NCBI GenBank assembly: GCA_029561145.1
Contig: JAKQJM010000030.1
Location: forward strand, 1-49,918
Source of the DNA: Pseudomonadota bacterium
GTDB lineage: Bacteria; Pseudomonadota; Gammaproteobacteria; Xanthomonadales; Rhodanobacteraceae
Direction of reading: 5' to 3'
Length of the DNA: 49,918 nucleotides
Shown here: positions 17,106-25,916 of the stretch, piece after piece
How positions within the stretch are numbered: the stretch's first letter is position 1
How the letters are laid out: every line of letters begins with the position of its first letter
Position numbers and translations under genes: made by a program
Notes under the pieces: model-generated
What the model was told of the DNA's origin: nothing
Databases searched by the model: none
What the model saw: the letters and a program-made list of their open reading frames with translations, nothing else

Positions 17106-17996
17106 TCACTGTTCGGTCATGGGCCCCGGCATCGGCGAAGAATCCGAGAACACGGTCGCCAGATCGATAGCATCGAGCTGATACCGGCGATTGCAGAACT
17201 CGCAGGTCACGGTCAGCACTCCCTCGGCGCGAAGCGCCTCATCGGCCTCGGAGGGACCGAGCGATCGCAACATGGCCGCCACGCGCTGCGGCGAACAGGA
17301 ACAGCGAAAGGCAAGCGGGCGACCTTGCTGCAGCAGGATCTCTTCCTCGTGAAACAGGCGCACGAGTAGTTGCTCGACCGGCAGGTCGAGCAGTTCGCCC
17401 TCGGTCAAGGTAGCCAGCAGGTGCCCGACGCGGCCCCAGGCATCCTCATCGGTCGTCGAGCCCGAACCACCCGACGCGGCGATCTGCTGAATCATCAATC
17501 CTGCACAACGCCCGTTGCCGGCCGCGAAGACGATGCGCGTCGGCAACTGCTCGGATTGTCCGAAATAGCCTTCGAATGCTTGTGCAAGGCTCGCGGACTC
17601 GACCGCAACGAGACCCTGATAGCGCGCGTCTGCCCGGGAGTTCTCGATCGTGATGGCGAGTTGCGTATCCGTGCCGGCGAGTACGACCGAGGCATCGCTG
17701 GCGTCGGCGTCGCAACGCGCGAGCCCGCGAAGGAAACCATCATGCGTGCACTCGGCAAACAACAGGCGAAGCGCGCCTGCGTGGCGCAGATGGATCGACA
17801 GGCTTCCCTCGAACTTCAACGCGCCAGCAAACATCGCGCTCGCCACCAGTGACTCGCCGAGCAGACGAGCGACCACGGGCGGAAGCTCGGCCTGCTGCCG
17901 AATTTCATGCCATGCGGATTCCAGGCGAACGACCTGGCCACGCACTCCCGCTCTCTGCAGTTGGAAGGCATGGATCGCGTCGGCGCTCGTCATCAT
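17106..17996 (-). CDS. hslO: Redox-regulated molecular chaperone Hsp33
   Basis: Hsp33 is a cytoplasmic holdase that is switched on when oxidative stress releases zinc from four cysteines. The protein shows the family core (LKFEGSLSIHLRHAGALRLL, RYQGLVAVES, YFGQSEQLPTRIVF) and the C-terminal zinc switch: CSC in FRCSCSPQRV and CEFC in VTCEFCNRRY. Length is 296 aa, as usual. I chose ATG 17996, whose product aligns with the start of E. coli Hsp33; an upstream GTG at 18041 would add 15 residues without family support. A possible 71-codon frame ends in a 4-base overlap with this start (listed separately). Confidence 0.93.
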   Translation of the reverse strand: MMTSADAIHAFQLQRAGVRGQVVRLESAWHEIRQQAELPPVVARLLGESLVASAMFAGALKFEGSLSIHLRHAGALRLLFAECTHDGFLRGLARCDADASDASVVLAGTDTQLAITIENSRADARYQGLVAVESASLAQAFEGYFGQSEQLPTRIVFAAGNGRCAGLMIQQIAASGGSGSTTDEDAWGRVGHLLATLTEGELLDLPVEQLLVRLFHEEEILLQQGRPLAFRCSCSPQRVAAMLRSLGPSEADEALRAEGVLTVTCEFCNRRYQLDAIDLATVFSDSSPMPGPMTEQ

Positions 17997-18208
17997 TGCG
18001 GACTCGGGAATATGCGAGTGGCCGAGATTGGGCCGGGACACGTCATTGCAAGCTGAGGCAGGGTGTCCAGGCGAGTGGCCGCCAGCCTGATCTCGATGTC
18101 GCGGGCCAACGTCCCCGTGTGGCGCGGCAGGATCTCAAGCCGATATCGAATCCCCTCCAACTCCGCCCAAGGATCATGCGGAATCAGCCCGCCGACGGAG
18201 CCTTCCAT
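17993..18208 (-). CDS. Possible small protein upstream of hslO
   Basis: A 71-codon frame starts at ATG 18208 and its stop overlaps the hslO ATG in an ATGA junction. The product (MEGSVGGLIPHDPWAELEGI, later LARDIEIRLAATRLDTLPQL) has a plausible mix of residues and high third-position GC over most of its length, but its final 15 residues look less protein-like. No signal peptide or known motif is seen, and the ribosome site is weak. It may be a real translationally coupled gene or chance. Confidence 0.3.
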   Translation of the reverse strand: MEGSVGGLIPHDPWAELEGIRYRLEILPRHTGTLARDIEIRLAATRLDTLPQLAMTCPGPISATRIFPSPQ

Positions 18209-18333
18209 CCCGACTTCGCGGCACTATTGAGGATCAGGTCCTGGTCTGCGCGCTCGCGCTGGCAGCCGATATGGCCATGAACACTTCACCCTCCGATTCA
18301 CTACTCAGACGTCAGCTCAAGATGGGGATCCCG

Positions 18334-21300
18334 ATGAATTCCAGTTCTTTCGCTCGTACGGCACTCGCTGCCGCCGTCATATTCGCTCTCGGCAATGCGC
18401 AAGCCGCATCCGACAACTTGCTGAGCGTTGCCCCACAGGTCGTAACACCCGACCAGTTGACCGACGCGCGTGCTGGCGACAACCGCCTTCTGCTGCTGCG
18501 CTCGGGCCTCATCGATCCAACCACCGAACGCATCGATTTCTCGGCCACTGGTGCCGCCGCTGACGCGGCAACGGGCCGCTACGCGATCGTCCAGTTCAAT
18601 GACGATCCGGCGAAGGCGCGGGCCCGGCTCGAGCAGCGTGGGGTGCGCTTCCTTGGTTATGTGCCAAACAATGCCTACCAGGTCCGCCTCGAAGGAAATG
18701 CGCTGCGCGAATTGCGCGCCGATGCCGACGTGCGCTGGGTTGGCGTCTATCAGCCCGGGCAGAAGCTTGATCCGGCACTCTGGAGCGGCGCCCGCGCAGA
18801 CTTGAAACTTGCCCCGCAAGGCGGCCTCGAAATCGATGTGTTCGGTTTTGCCGGCGAATCGGCCAGCCAGATCGGAACTGCCCTTGCGAAACTGGCGGGC
18901 GCAACGATCATATCGGTTGCGGAAAGCGACTCGGTGCCTTTCGCCCGCGTCCATGTCGGCGAGGACGGGCTTGACGCCCTGGTCCGCGCCGCGACTGCCG
19001 AGGACAGTGTCTCCTGGGTTGCCCCGCATCTTCAGGAATACGTCAACAACACGGGCGGCATCAGCGCGATCCAGGGCGACTCCCCGACCGCCGGCACCGC
19101 CGGATCGGGTGCCGTAGAAGCCGGTCGGCAACCGCTGTGGGACCACGGCCTGTTCGGCACGGGTCAGATCATCAGCATCTCCGATTCGGGACTCGATGCC
19201 AATGAAGCGTGGTTCACGACCCTCAACAAGGGGGCTGGCGATCACACCGAGATCACGACGGCCGACACTCCGGTGCCACCTGCGCTCGGCGTCGCCCACG
19301 TCGATAACAAGGTCTACGGCTACTGGGTACAGCCAGGCGCGACCGCGTATGACAACACCGCCACGTGTCCCGGCGGTACCAGCCCGACAAGCTTTCACGG
19401 TACTCATACCAGCGGCACGGTCGCTGGCGATGCCGGCGGCACGGTTGGCGCGACCACCTACACCGCATCGACTCCGACCTCATCGGGCCACGAACTGGCC
19501 GATGGCATGGCGCCGAATGCGCAACTCCTGTTCCAGGATATCGGCAACGACACCACGGGCTGCCTGTCGATCACCGATCTCGGCGGAACGATCAGGCAGG
19601 CGCATGGCGCGGGAGCACGCATCCACAGTGCAAGCTGGGGAAGTGCAAGCGCTGGCGCCTACAGCGGCAGCGACCGCATCGTGGACAATTCGCTGTCGAC
19701 GATCGAAGACATGGTCTTCGTCGTCTCGGCAGGCAATAGCGGCAGTGCGGCAACGACTACCGGCTCGCCTGGAAACGCCAAGAACGCGATCACGGTCGGC
19801 GCGCTCGGACATTCCGGCAGCAAGGTGGTCGCGAACTTCTCAAGTCGCGGGCCGACGGTCGACGGACGCCTGAAGCCCGACATCATGGCTCCCGGAACCA
19901 GCACGATCTCGGCGTCGGGTGATGCGAGCACGACCGGAACGATCGAAGCCGCCGTGTCGAAATCGCTCTCTGGAACATCGATGTCCGCACCGACGATCGC
20001 CGGCAATGCCGGCCTCGTCCGCCAGTTCTTCACCGACGGCTTCTACCCTCGCGGAGCAAAGACCGCCGCCGACTCGTACAACCCGAGCGGCATGGCGCTG
20101 AAGGCCGTGCTCCTGAATGGCACGAACCCGATCCTGAACTCGAACACCGCTCCGACCGATCAGTTCTTCAACGGCAATTACGGCTGGGGTCGCGGCTGGA
20201 CCGACTCGAATCTGTGGTTCTCGACCACGCCGAGTGCGTTCGGCAACGACAATCGCCGCCTGCGCATCTTCGAACGCACCAACGTGGCCGGCGTGAAGAC
20301 CGGTGACACACAGGAGTACACGATCGCCAATGTGGCGGCAGGTCAGGAATTGCGAGCAACCCTGACCTGGTATGACCCCGAGGCAACCAGCGGCGCCGCG
20401 TTGAGCCTGGTCAACAATCTCGACCTCGAAGTGGTCGGACCGGGAGCCACGCTCTATCGCGGCAACGTATTCACCTCCGGCATATCGACCACAGGTGGCA
20501 GCGCGGATATCCGCAACACGGTCGAACAGGTGCGCCTCACCGCCCCGGCCGCGGGCAGCTACACGTTCCGCGTGAAAGGCACTGCGGTACCGGGCGGTTC
20601 GCGGCCGAACACGAATCGCCAGGGTTATGCACTTGCGGTATCGGGCGCATTCGGTCTGCCCAATGCGGCGGCTTTCGCGGCACCGACCGGACTCAGCGTA
20701 TCCCCGGTTGCAGGCGGCACCCAGGTCGCATTCAGTGCCGCCGGTGGCGCCCAGGGCTTCCAGCTCTATCGTGCGGCCGGCACGTGCGCAGCGGCGGCGG
20801 GGGATTTCCGACTGGTCGGATCGTCCACCTCCAGCCCGGTCGTCGATACCACGAGTCAGGGCGGCTATCCGTATGCCTACAAGGTTCGCGGCATCAGCAA
20901 TGATGTCGAGGGCGATGCCTCGGCCTGCATCGATACGACTTCCAGTGGCGCATGCAACCTGCAGCCGTCCTTCGACGGCACCAGCGTGGTCGGCGGTGCA
21001 TCGCTCAACGCGACCTGCAAGGTGCCATTGACCTGGGCGGCCGCGGCGTCGAACTGCCCGCTTTCCCCCACCGTCAGCTATTCGGTGCAGAGATCCTCGG
21101 ATCCCTATTTCACGTCGCCAACCACGATCGCCACGAACGTGGCAAGCGCCAGCTATGAGGATTTTGCGGTACTGCCCGCTGCGCCTTACTACTACAAGGT
21201 TCTGGCGACCGACTCGCAGGGCAACAGCGCGCCGATCAGCCAGACCGTGGGTGGCACCGCGGTCGGACCGGGCGGCATCGATGGCAATACCTACCTGGAT

Positions 21301-21888
21301 GACGGCGATACGCACGTCTACTCGAACCTCGCTGCTCCTTGGCAAGTCACCAACACTGCGGCCACATCGGGCACCCTGAGCTATCACAGCGGTGCCGATG
21401 GGGCGAATTATCCCGCCAGCAGTTGCGGCGCGATGACGACGCCGCCGATTGTGGTGCAGCCGAGCGCCACTCTCGATTTCAAGATGAAGTACAACATCGA
21501 GACCGGCTGGGATGTCCTCATGCTGGAAGTGTCGACCAACGGCGGCGCGAGCTGGGCAGATCTGGCGCCGAACGGCGGATACCCGGCCTCGGGCACCGTG
21601 ACCAATGCCGGCAATGCCTGCGGGTATCCGGTCGGAAAGACCGGATTCGCTGGATCGACTTCCGCGACACCGACCAATGACGCGGCCGTGGCTTCGTTCC
21701 AGAACTTCTCGGCGAGTCTCGCGGCGTATTCCGGCCAGACGATCCAGCTGCGCTGGCGCTTCTCGTCGGACGGCGGCTACGAAGTGGGCGGTGCGTTTAT
21801 CGACGAGATCCGTGTGAACAGTGCCGACCGGATCTTCGTGGACGGCTTCGATCCGGCCAACCCGGCCTATACCTGCACACCGCTCTGA
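18334..21888 (+). CDS. Large secreted subtilisin-like serine protease (S8 family)
   Basis: An 1184-residue exported protease from ATG 18334, with GGGG six bases upstream; an earlier frame start at 18271 adds a polar stretch that fits no signal peptide. Residues 1-25 are the signal peptide (ALAAAVIFALGNAQA) and residues about 35-250 a propeptide-like region. The S8 catalytic triad is Asp284 (SDSGLD), His355 (HGTHTSG) and Ser549 (SGTSMSAP), with oxyanion Asn468 (VSAGNSGS). After it come a jelly-roll domain, two fibronectin-III-like stretches and a C-terminal MAM/immune-inhibitor-A-like domain (FKMKYNIETGWDVLMLEVST). The end reads DRIFVDGFDPANPAYTC, a short tail that may be a sorting signal. A terminator follows directly. 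Confidence 0.93.
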   Translation: MNSSSFARTALAAAVIFALGNAQAASDNLLSVAPQVVTPDQLTDARAGDNRLLLLRSGLIDPTTERIDFSATGAAADAATGRYAIVQFNDDPAKARARLEQRGVRFLGYVPNNAYQVRLEGNALRELRADADVRWVGVYQPGQKLDPALWSGARADLKLAPQGGLEIDVFGFAGESASQIGTALAKLAGATIISVAESDSVPFARVHVGEDGLDALVRAATAEDSVSWVAPHLQEYVNNTGGISAIQGDSPTAGTAGSGAVEAGRQPLWDHGLFGTGQIISISDSGLDANEAWFTTLNKGAGDHTEITTADTPVPPALGVAHVDNKVYGYWVQPGATAYDNTATCPGGTSPTSFHGTHTSGTVAGDAGGTVGATTYTASTPTSSGHELADGMAPNAQLLFQDIGNDTTGCLSITDLGGTIRQAHGAGARIHSASWGSASAGAYSGSDRIVDNSLSTIEDMVFVVSAGNSGSAATTTGSPGNAKNAITVGALGHSGSKVVANFSSRGPTVDGRLKPDIMAPGTSTISASGDASTTGTIEAAVSKSLSGTSMSAPTIAGNAGLVRQFFTDGFYPRGAKTAADSYNPSGMALKAVLLNGTNPILNSNTAPTDQFFNGNYGWGRGWTDSNLWFSTTPSAFGNDNRRLRIFERTNVAGVKTGDTQEYTIANVAAGQELRATLTWYDPEATSGAALSLVNNLDLEVVGPGATLYRGNVFTSGISTTGGSADIRNTVEQVRLTAPAAGSYTFRVKGTAVPGGSRPNTNRQGYALAVSGAFGLPNAAAFAAPTGLSVSPVAGGTQVAFSAAGGAQGFQLYRAAGTCAAAAGDFRLVGSSTSSPVVDTTSQGGYPYAYKVRGISNDVEGDASACIDTTSSGACNLQPSFDGTSVVGGASLNATCKVPLTWAAAASNCPLSPTVSYSVQRSSDPYFTSPTTIATNVASASYEDFAVLPAAPYYYKVLATDSQGNSAPISQTVGGTAVGPGGIDGNTYLDDGDTHVYSNLAAPWQVTNTAATSGTLSYHSGADGANYPASSCGAMTTPPIVVQPSATLDFKMKYNIETGWDVLMLEVSTNGGASWADLAPNGGYPASGTVTNAGNACGYPVGKTGFAGSTSATPTNDAAVASFQNFSASLAAYSGQTIQLRWRFSSDGGYEVGGAFIDEIRVNSADRIFVDGFDPANPAYTCTPL

Positions 21889-21917
21889 TCGCAGGGATTC
21901 AAGCCAACCGCAAGGGA

Positions 21918-21943
21918 GACGGGCGCGGAATTCCGCGCCCGTC
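21918..21943 (+). terminator. Palindromic terminator after the S8 protease gene
   Basis: A perfect 26-base palindrome (two 13-base arms, GACGGGCGCGGAA and its complement) starts 29 bases after the stop codon and is followed by TTGC. The turn uses the central AATT. The T-run is short, so termination may be only partly intrinsic. Confidence 0.7.
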
Positions 21944-21992
21944 TTGCATGAGGGAAGGAGAAACCGGGCACTCCGAATGGCACAATCCACGC

Positions 21993-22703
21993 ATGCGATT
22001 GCGCCTGCCCAACCTGCGTCGCCTGTTGCGGTGGCTCGCCCTTGCGGCGCTGGCCTGGATCGTCCTGAGCGTCCTGCTCGTCCTTTGCCTGCGCTTCGTT
22101 GCGCCACCGACTTCGGCTTTCATGATCGGTCGGCACATCGATTCCTGGATCGACCGCGAGCGCGATTTCACACTGGATTACCGCTGGGTGCCGATCGCGC
22201 AAGTGTCGGGCAACCTGCCGATTGCCCTCGTTGCCGCCGAAGACCAGAAATTCCCGCAGCATCACGGCTTTGATGTCGGAGCCATCCAGACGGCTCTCGC
22301 CGACGCCGAAGATGGCTCGCGCCTGCGCGGAGCGAGCACGATCAGCCAGCAGGTCGCCAAGAACCTGTTCCTTTGGAACGGGCGCAGTTTCGTGCGCAAG
22401 GGATTCGAGGCCTACTTCACCTTGTTGATAGAAGTACTTTGGCCCAAGCAGCGCATCATCGAGGTCTATCTCAATATCGCCGAGTTCGGTGATGGCATCT
22501 ACGGCGTCGGTGCGGCCAGTGATCGGATCTTCCGGCGCTCCGCCGCCCGACTCGATCCGCACCAATGCGCCTTGCTCGCCGCGGTCTTGCCGAATCCGCG
22601 CAAGCTGCATGCCGATCGGCCGTCAGCCTATGTCCAGCGGCGTGCCAACTGGATCGAGCGTCAGGTGCGTCAGCTCGGGGGAGCGGCGTATCTCCGGCCG
22701 TGA
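21993..22703 (+). CDS. mtgA: Monofunctional biosynthetic peptidoglycan transglycosylase
   Basis: MtgA polymerises lipid II into glycan strands at the inner membrane (GT51 family, no transpeptidase domain). The 236-residue product has one N-terminal membrane helix (LALAALAWIVLSVLLVLCL, about 12-31). It then shows the GT51 motifs AAEDQKFPQHHGFD with the catalytic Glu, RGASTISQQVAKNLFLW, KGFEAYFTLLIE and RIIEVYLNIAEFGDGIYGV. Its length fits E. coli MtgA (242 aa). I chose ATG 21993, directly before the basic RLRLPNLRRLLR stretch; an in-frame ATG at 21948 lies four bases after the upstream terminator and adds 15 polar residues, but has no ribosome site on a separate transcript. Confidence 0.93.
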   Translation: MRLRLPNLRRLLRWLALAALAWIVLSVLLVLCLRFVAPPTSAFMIGRHIDSWIDRERDFTLDYRWVPIAQVSGNLPIALVAAEDQKFPQHHGFDVGAIQTALADAEDGSRLRGASTISQQVAKNLFLWNGRSFVRKGFEAYFTLLIEVLWPKQRIIEVYLNIAEFGDGIYGVGAASDRIFRRSAARLDPHQCALLAAVLPNPRKLHADRPSAYVQRRANWIERQVRQLGGAAYLRP

Positions 22704-22820
22704 CCAAGGCAATCCGGATCACGACTCAATCAAGCGTCGGACTTGGCGGATAGCCCCACTTCTGGCGAGCATTGGTCAAGACCGGCATACTTCGACCCGA
22801 TCCAATTGATGCCTTGTCCA

Positions 22821-23486
22821 ATGAGCTTGTTTCCCCTCTTCGCGGTGCCGTTCGTGAAAACGGAAATGCCGGATCCGGCGTCACTCAACGCTGAACTGGC
22901 CAACTTGTTCCTGCTACGTGAAGCAGAAGGTCCGAGGTGGCGCAATCGCGACCCCACGATGGGGATTCCAAACGGCTTGTTCGAGAGCAACTTCGATCTC
23001 TTTTCCTGGCCGGAATCCTGCGTACAGCGTCTGCACGAGTTCTGCATGCTCAAGCTGTTCGACGTCATTGGCGAACTGAACGGCTATCCGCCAGAGGAAC
23101 TGCGCCGACTCGAATCGCAGACACATGCATGGTTCCACATCACGCGCCGGGGCGGCAGGTTCAGCTCGCACAATCATCCAATGGCAACCTGGTCGGGAGT
23201 CTATTGCGTAAGCCCGGGAGCGAGCGATGCCGGCGAAACCCAATCCGGAGTACTGCATTTCCACAATCCCCATCAACCTGCCGGCATGTATATCGATCCC
23301 GGCAATCAGAAACTGGGTGGCAACTACACCTTGAAGGGACGCAACTTGTCCTTGCTCGCTGGCGACCTCGTCCTGTTCCCGTCCTGGCTGATCCACGAGG
23401 TCTTTCCGTTTTACGGAGAAGGACAGCGGATCACCGTGGCCTTCAATTGCGCGTTTCGCCAGCTGGGTGCATCGACGACACGCTGA
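22821..23486 (+). CDS. TIGR02466-type putative 2OG-Fe(II) oxygenase
   Basis: A 221-residue protein of the putative 2OG-Fe(II) oxygenase family TIGR02466/PF13759. It shows the family start (MSLFPLFAVPFVKTEM), the metal-site region HAWFHITRRGGRFSSHNHP, LHFHNPHQPAGMY, and the distal segment LVLFPSWLIHEVFPF with a His likely to complete the iron triad, followed by RITVAFN with an Arg suited to 2-oxoglutarate. I chose ATG 22821 because the product then begins at the conserved LFP; an ATG at 22809 would add four residues. It lies between mtgA and a CBS-pair gene with no evident functional link. The substrate is unknown. Confidence 0.85.
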   Translation: MSLFPLFAVPFVKTEMPDPASLNAELANLFLLREAEGPRWRNRDPTMGIPNGLFESNFDLFSWPESCVQRLHEFCMLKLFDVIGELNGYPPEELRRLESQTHAWFHITRRGGRFSSHNHPMATWSGVYCVSPGASDAGETQSGVLHFHNPHQPAGMYIDPGNQKLGGNYTLKGRNLSLLAGDLVLFPSWLIHEVFPFYGEGQRITVAFNCAFRQLGASTTR

Positions 23487-23717
23487 GCGCCCGGATTCCG
23501 CTGCGCCAAACGCAGGATCGGCAAGACCAGACCCTGCCACGGCGACCATGACCAGGACGACGAGGACGAGCAATCCGCGCAAGGCATCCGCACCGACCTG
23601 CGCTCGCGCTGACAGAGCCCGAGGCAGGCGCGTACAAGCCTTCGTCAAACGCTCGTGACAGGGTTAGACTGGAAGCCCGCGGCCCTCGACGGGCAGCGAA
23701 TCCAGACGGAGGCTCCC

Positions 23718-24146
23718 ATGCTGCAAGTCAAGCACCTGCTCGATGACAAAGGTCATGGGATCCTGACGATCGCTCCCGACGCACCGGTGCTCGATGCGAT
23801 CAGCCGAATGGCCGAACGTGCCGTGGGCGCGCTGCTCGTGATGCAGGGCGACGAATTGATCGGGGTCGTCACGGAACGCGACTACGCGCGAAACGTCGTG
23901 CTCAAGGGACGCTCATCCGCGTCGACGTCGGTACTCGAGGTCATGGACCGCACCCTGTTCACGGTAAGCCCGGACGACAGCATCGATCACTGCATGCGCC
24001 TGTGCACCCACGAACGCGTGCGCTATCTTCCGGTGATCGAGGATGGCAAGACCATAGGCGTGGTTTCACTGGGCGATCTGGTCAAGGCCGTGATCAACGA
24101 GCAGAGCGAACAGATCGAACAACTGCAGCGCTATATCGCCGGCTAG
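23718..24146 (+). CDS. CBS-domain-pair protein
   Basis: A 142-residue cytoplasmic protein made of two CBS motifs and nothing else: residues about 8-62 (VLDAISRMAERAVGALLVM, LIGVVTERDYARNVVLKG) and 68-125 (YLPVIEDGKTIGVVSLGDLV). Such stand-alone pairs bind AMP, ATP or NADH and act as energy or redox sensors on partner proteins. ATG 23718 follows ACGGAGG at good spacing; the frame opens earlier but lacks support. A TTCGTC/TTAGAC pair near 23641-23669 may be the promoter. The gene converges on maiA, 15 bases away. The partner is unknown. Confidence 0.9.
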   Translation: MLQVKHLLDDKGHGILTIAPDAPVLDAISRMAERAVGALLVMQGDELIGVVTERDYARNVVLKGRSSASTSVLEVMDRTLFTVSPDDSIDHCMRLCTHERVRYLPVIEDGKTIGVVSLGDLVKAVINEQSEQIEQLQRYIAG

Positions 24147-24161
24147 CTGCGCCGGGTTCGC

Positions 24162-24833
24162 TCAGCCCGCCTGCGATGGCGCATCCGGCTGGTTCTCGGG
24201 CCTGGCATTTTCAAACGCGGCAAGGCCGAGGCATTGTTGTTCGATGCGCGCGATGGTCGGATACGCGGTCAGGTCGACACCGAATCTACGCGCGTTATAG
24301 ACCTGCGGGACGAGGCAGATATCGGCCAGCGTCGGCGCGTCGCCATCGCTGTAGAGTCCGGTCGACGAATTGTCATCGAGCATCTTCTCGAGTGCGTTGA
24401 ACCCCGTGGTTATCCAGTGGCGGCTCCAGCGGTCGCGTTCGACCACGGGCGAGCTGAAATCGCGTTCCAGAAACTGCATCACCCGCAGGTTGTTGAGCGG
24501 GTGGATGTCGCAGGCGACCACCTGGGCGATGGCTCGCACGCGCGCGCGCTCGCGGGCCGTCGAAGGAAGCAGGGCCGTCGCTCCAGGATACGCTTCGTCG
24601 AGATATTCGATGATCGCCATGGACTGCCGGAATATCCGCGAGCCATCGAGAAGGGTGGGCACCGTCGCCTGGGGATTGAGTTCCAGGTAACTTTCACTGT
24701 GCTGTTCCCCGCCGTTGTTGACCAGATGCACCGGAACGATCTCGTACGCGAGCTGCTTGAGATTCAGGGCAATGCGCACACGGTACGCGGCACTGGAGCG
24801 CCAGTAGCTGTACAGCTTCAGTACTTCCGCCAT
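24162..24833 (-). CDS. maiA: Maleylacetoacetate isomerase (zeta-class GST)
   Basis: MaiA isomerises maleylacetoacetate to fumarylacetoacetate with glutathione, the penultimate step of tyrosine breakdown. The 223-residue product begins MAEVLKLYSYWRSSAAYRVR; SSAAYRVRIAL is the zeta-class glutathione motif. It has LNPQATVPTLLDG and SMAIIEYLDE in the thioredoxin fold, and ACDIHPLNNLRV in the helical domain. I chose ATG 24833, which follows GGGAGGGG; an upstream codon at 24857 is unlikely. It is the last gene of an hmgA-fahA-maiA group, and an 8-bp hairpin lies in the gap before it. Confidence 0.95.
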   Translation of the reverse strand: MAEVLKLYSYWRSSAAYRVRIALNLKQLAYEIVPVHLVNNGGEQHSESYLELNPQATVPTLLDGSRIFRQSMAIIEYLDEAYPGATALLPSTARERARVRAIAQVVACDIHPLNNLRVMQFLERDFSSPVVERDRWSRHWITTGFNALEKMLDDNSSTGLYSDGDAPTLADICLVPQVYNARRFGVDLTAYPTIARIEQQCLGLAAFENARPENQPDAPSQAG

Positions 24834-24859
24834 GCGCCCCTCCCACAGGACTCGCAAAC

Positions 24860-24884
24860 GGCTGACGCGCCATGGCCGTCAGCC
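24860..24884 (-). repeat. Hairpin between fahA and maiA
   Basis: Arms 24860-24867 and 24877-24884 (GGCTGACG and its complement) form a perfect 8-bp stem with a 9-base loop that itself contains the palindrome GCCATGGC. It lies in the 68-base gap between two genes of the same pathway. It could reduce maiA expression or stabilise the upstream mRNA; there is no T-run. Confidence 0.45.
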
Positions 24885-24901
24885 TGGATAAGCGGTTTCG
24901 A

Positions 24902-25891
24902 TCACCGGGGAGAATATTTCTCCACCACCTGATCGATCGCACCGAAGATCGTGCGCCCCGCCGCATCGGTCACCTCGATCCTCACACGATCACCGAACTT
25001 GAGGAACGGTGTAACCGGCCTGCCGTCGCGCAGCGTCTCCACGGTACGCTGCTCGGCCAGACAGGAGGCTCCCTTCGAGGTGTCCTCGTTGGCAATCGTA
25101 CCTGATCCGACCAGCGTCCCGGCGCTCAATGGACGCGATTTCGCCACATGGGCGATCAGTTCCGCGAAGCTGAACTGCATGTCGATGCCTGCCTCGGCCT
25201 CGCCAAACCAGTGGCCATTGATCCAGGTGCGCATCGGCAGGTGAAGCTTGGAATCCTTCCAGCTGTCGGCGAGTTCGTCCGGCGTGACGAATACAGGCGA
25301 CAGGGCCGAGCGTGGTTTCGATTGCAGGAAGCCGAAGCCCTTGGCCAGCTCGCCCGGAATCAAGCCACGCAACGAGACGTCGTTGACCAGGCCGATCAAT
25401 TGGATATGCGTGGCCGCCTGTGCGGGCGATACGCCCATCGCGACATCGTCGGTGACGACGATGACTTCCGCCTCAAGATCGATACCCCAGTCCTCGCTGG
25501 CCGCGAGAATCGGATCACGCGGCGCGAGAAAACCCGCACTCGTTGCCTGGTACATCAGAGGGTCGGTGTAGAAACTTGCCGGCACCTCGGCGCCGCGCGC
25601 GCGACGCACGCGCTCGACATGCGGCAGGTAGGCGCTGCCATCGACGAATTCGTACGCGCGCGGCAACGGCGAAGCGAGACTGTCGACATCGAGATCGAAT
25701 GCATCGGCAGCGTTCCCCGCCTGGAGCTCCTCGAAAAGGGCGTTGAGCCGCGGCGCCGCCCTGCTCCAGTCCTCGAGCGCCGATTGCAAGGTCGCAGCGA
25801 CTGCATGCGCGCGAACGGCGCGCGTGAGTTCGCGGTTGACCACGATCAGCGTGCCATCACGGCCGCCTTCCTTGAGACTCGCCAGTTTCAT
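24902..25891 (-). CDS. fahA: Fumarylacetoacetase (fumarylacetoacetate hydrolase)
   Basis: FahA splits fumarylacetoacetate into fumarate and acetoacetate, the last step of the homogentisate pathway. The 329-residue product has the FAH fold motifs: FYTDPLMYQATSAGFLAPRD, the metal-site strand IDLEAEVIVVTDDVAMG, NDVSLRGLIPGEL, KGFGFLQSKPRSALSPVFVT and the closing LVGSGTIANEDTSKGASCL. The length matches short bacterial enzymes of this pathway rather than the 420-residue animal type. The start is ATG 25891. It lies 25 bases after hmgA and 68 before maiA, so the three are probably one operon. Confidence 0.94.
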   Translation of the reverse strand: MKLASLKEGGRDGTLIVVNRELTRAVRAHAVAATLQSALEDWSRAAPRLNALFEELQAGNAADAFDLDVDSLASPLPRAYEFVDGSAYLPHVERVRRARGAEVPASFYTDPLMYQATSAGFLAPRDPILAASEDWGIDLEAEVIVVTDDVAMGVSPAQAATHIQLIGLVNDVSLRGLIPGELAKGFGFLQSKPRSALSPVFVTPDELADSWKDSKLHLPMRTWINGHWFGEAEAGIDMQFSFAELIAHVAKSRPLSAGTLVGSGTIANEDTSKGASCLAEQRTVETLRDGRPVTPFLKFGDRVRIEVTDAAGRTIFGAIDQVVEKYSPR

Positions 25892-25916
25892 GTCGGTTCG
25901 GATTCCTGTCGTGAAA

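Noticed and set aside
22914-23648. A minus-strand frame whose first residues look like a membrane segment (LRGLLVLVVLVMVAVAGSG).
   Set aside because: Most of it is antisense to the TIGR02466 gene; no ribosome site was seen, and the hydrophobic run can arise from the GC-rich plus strand.
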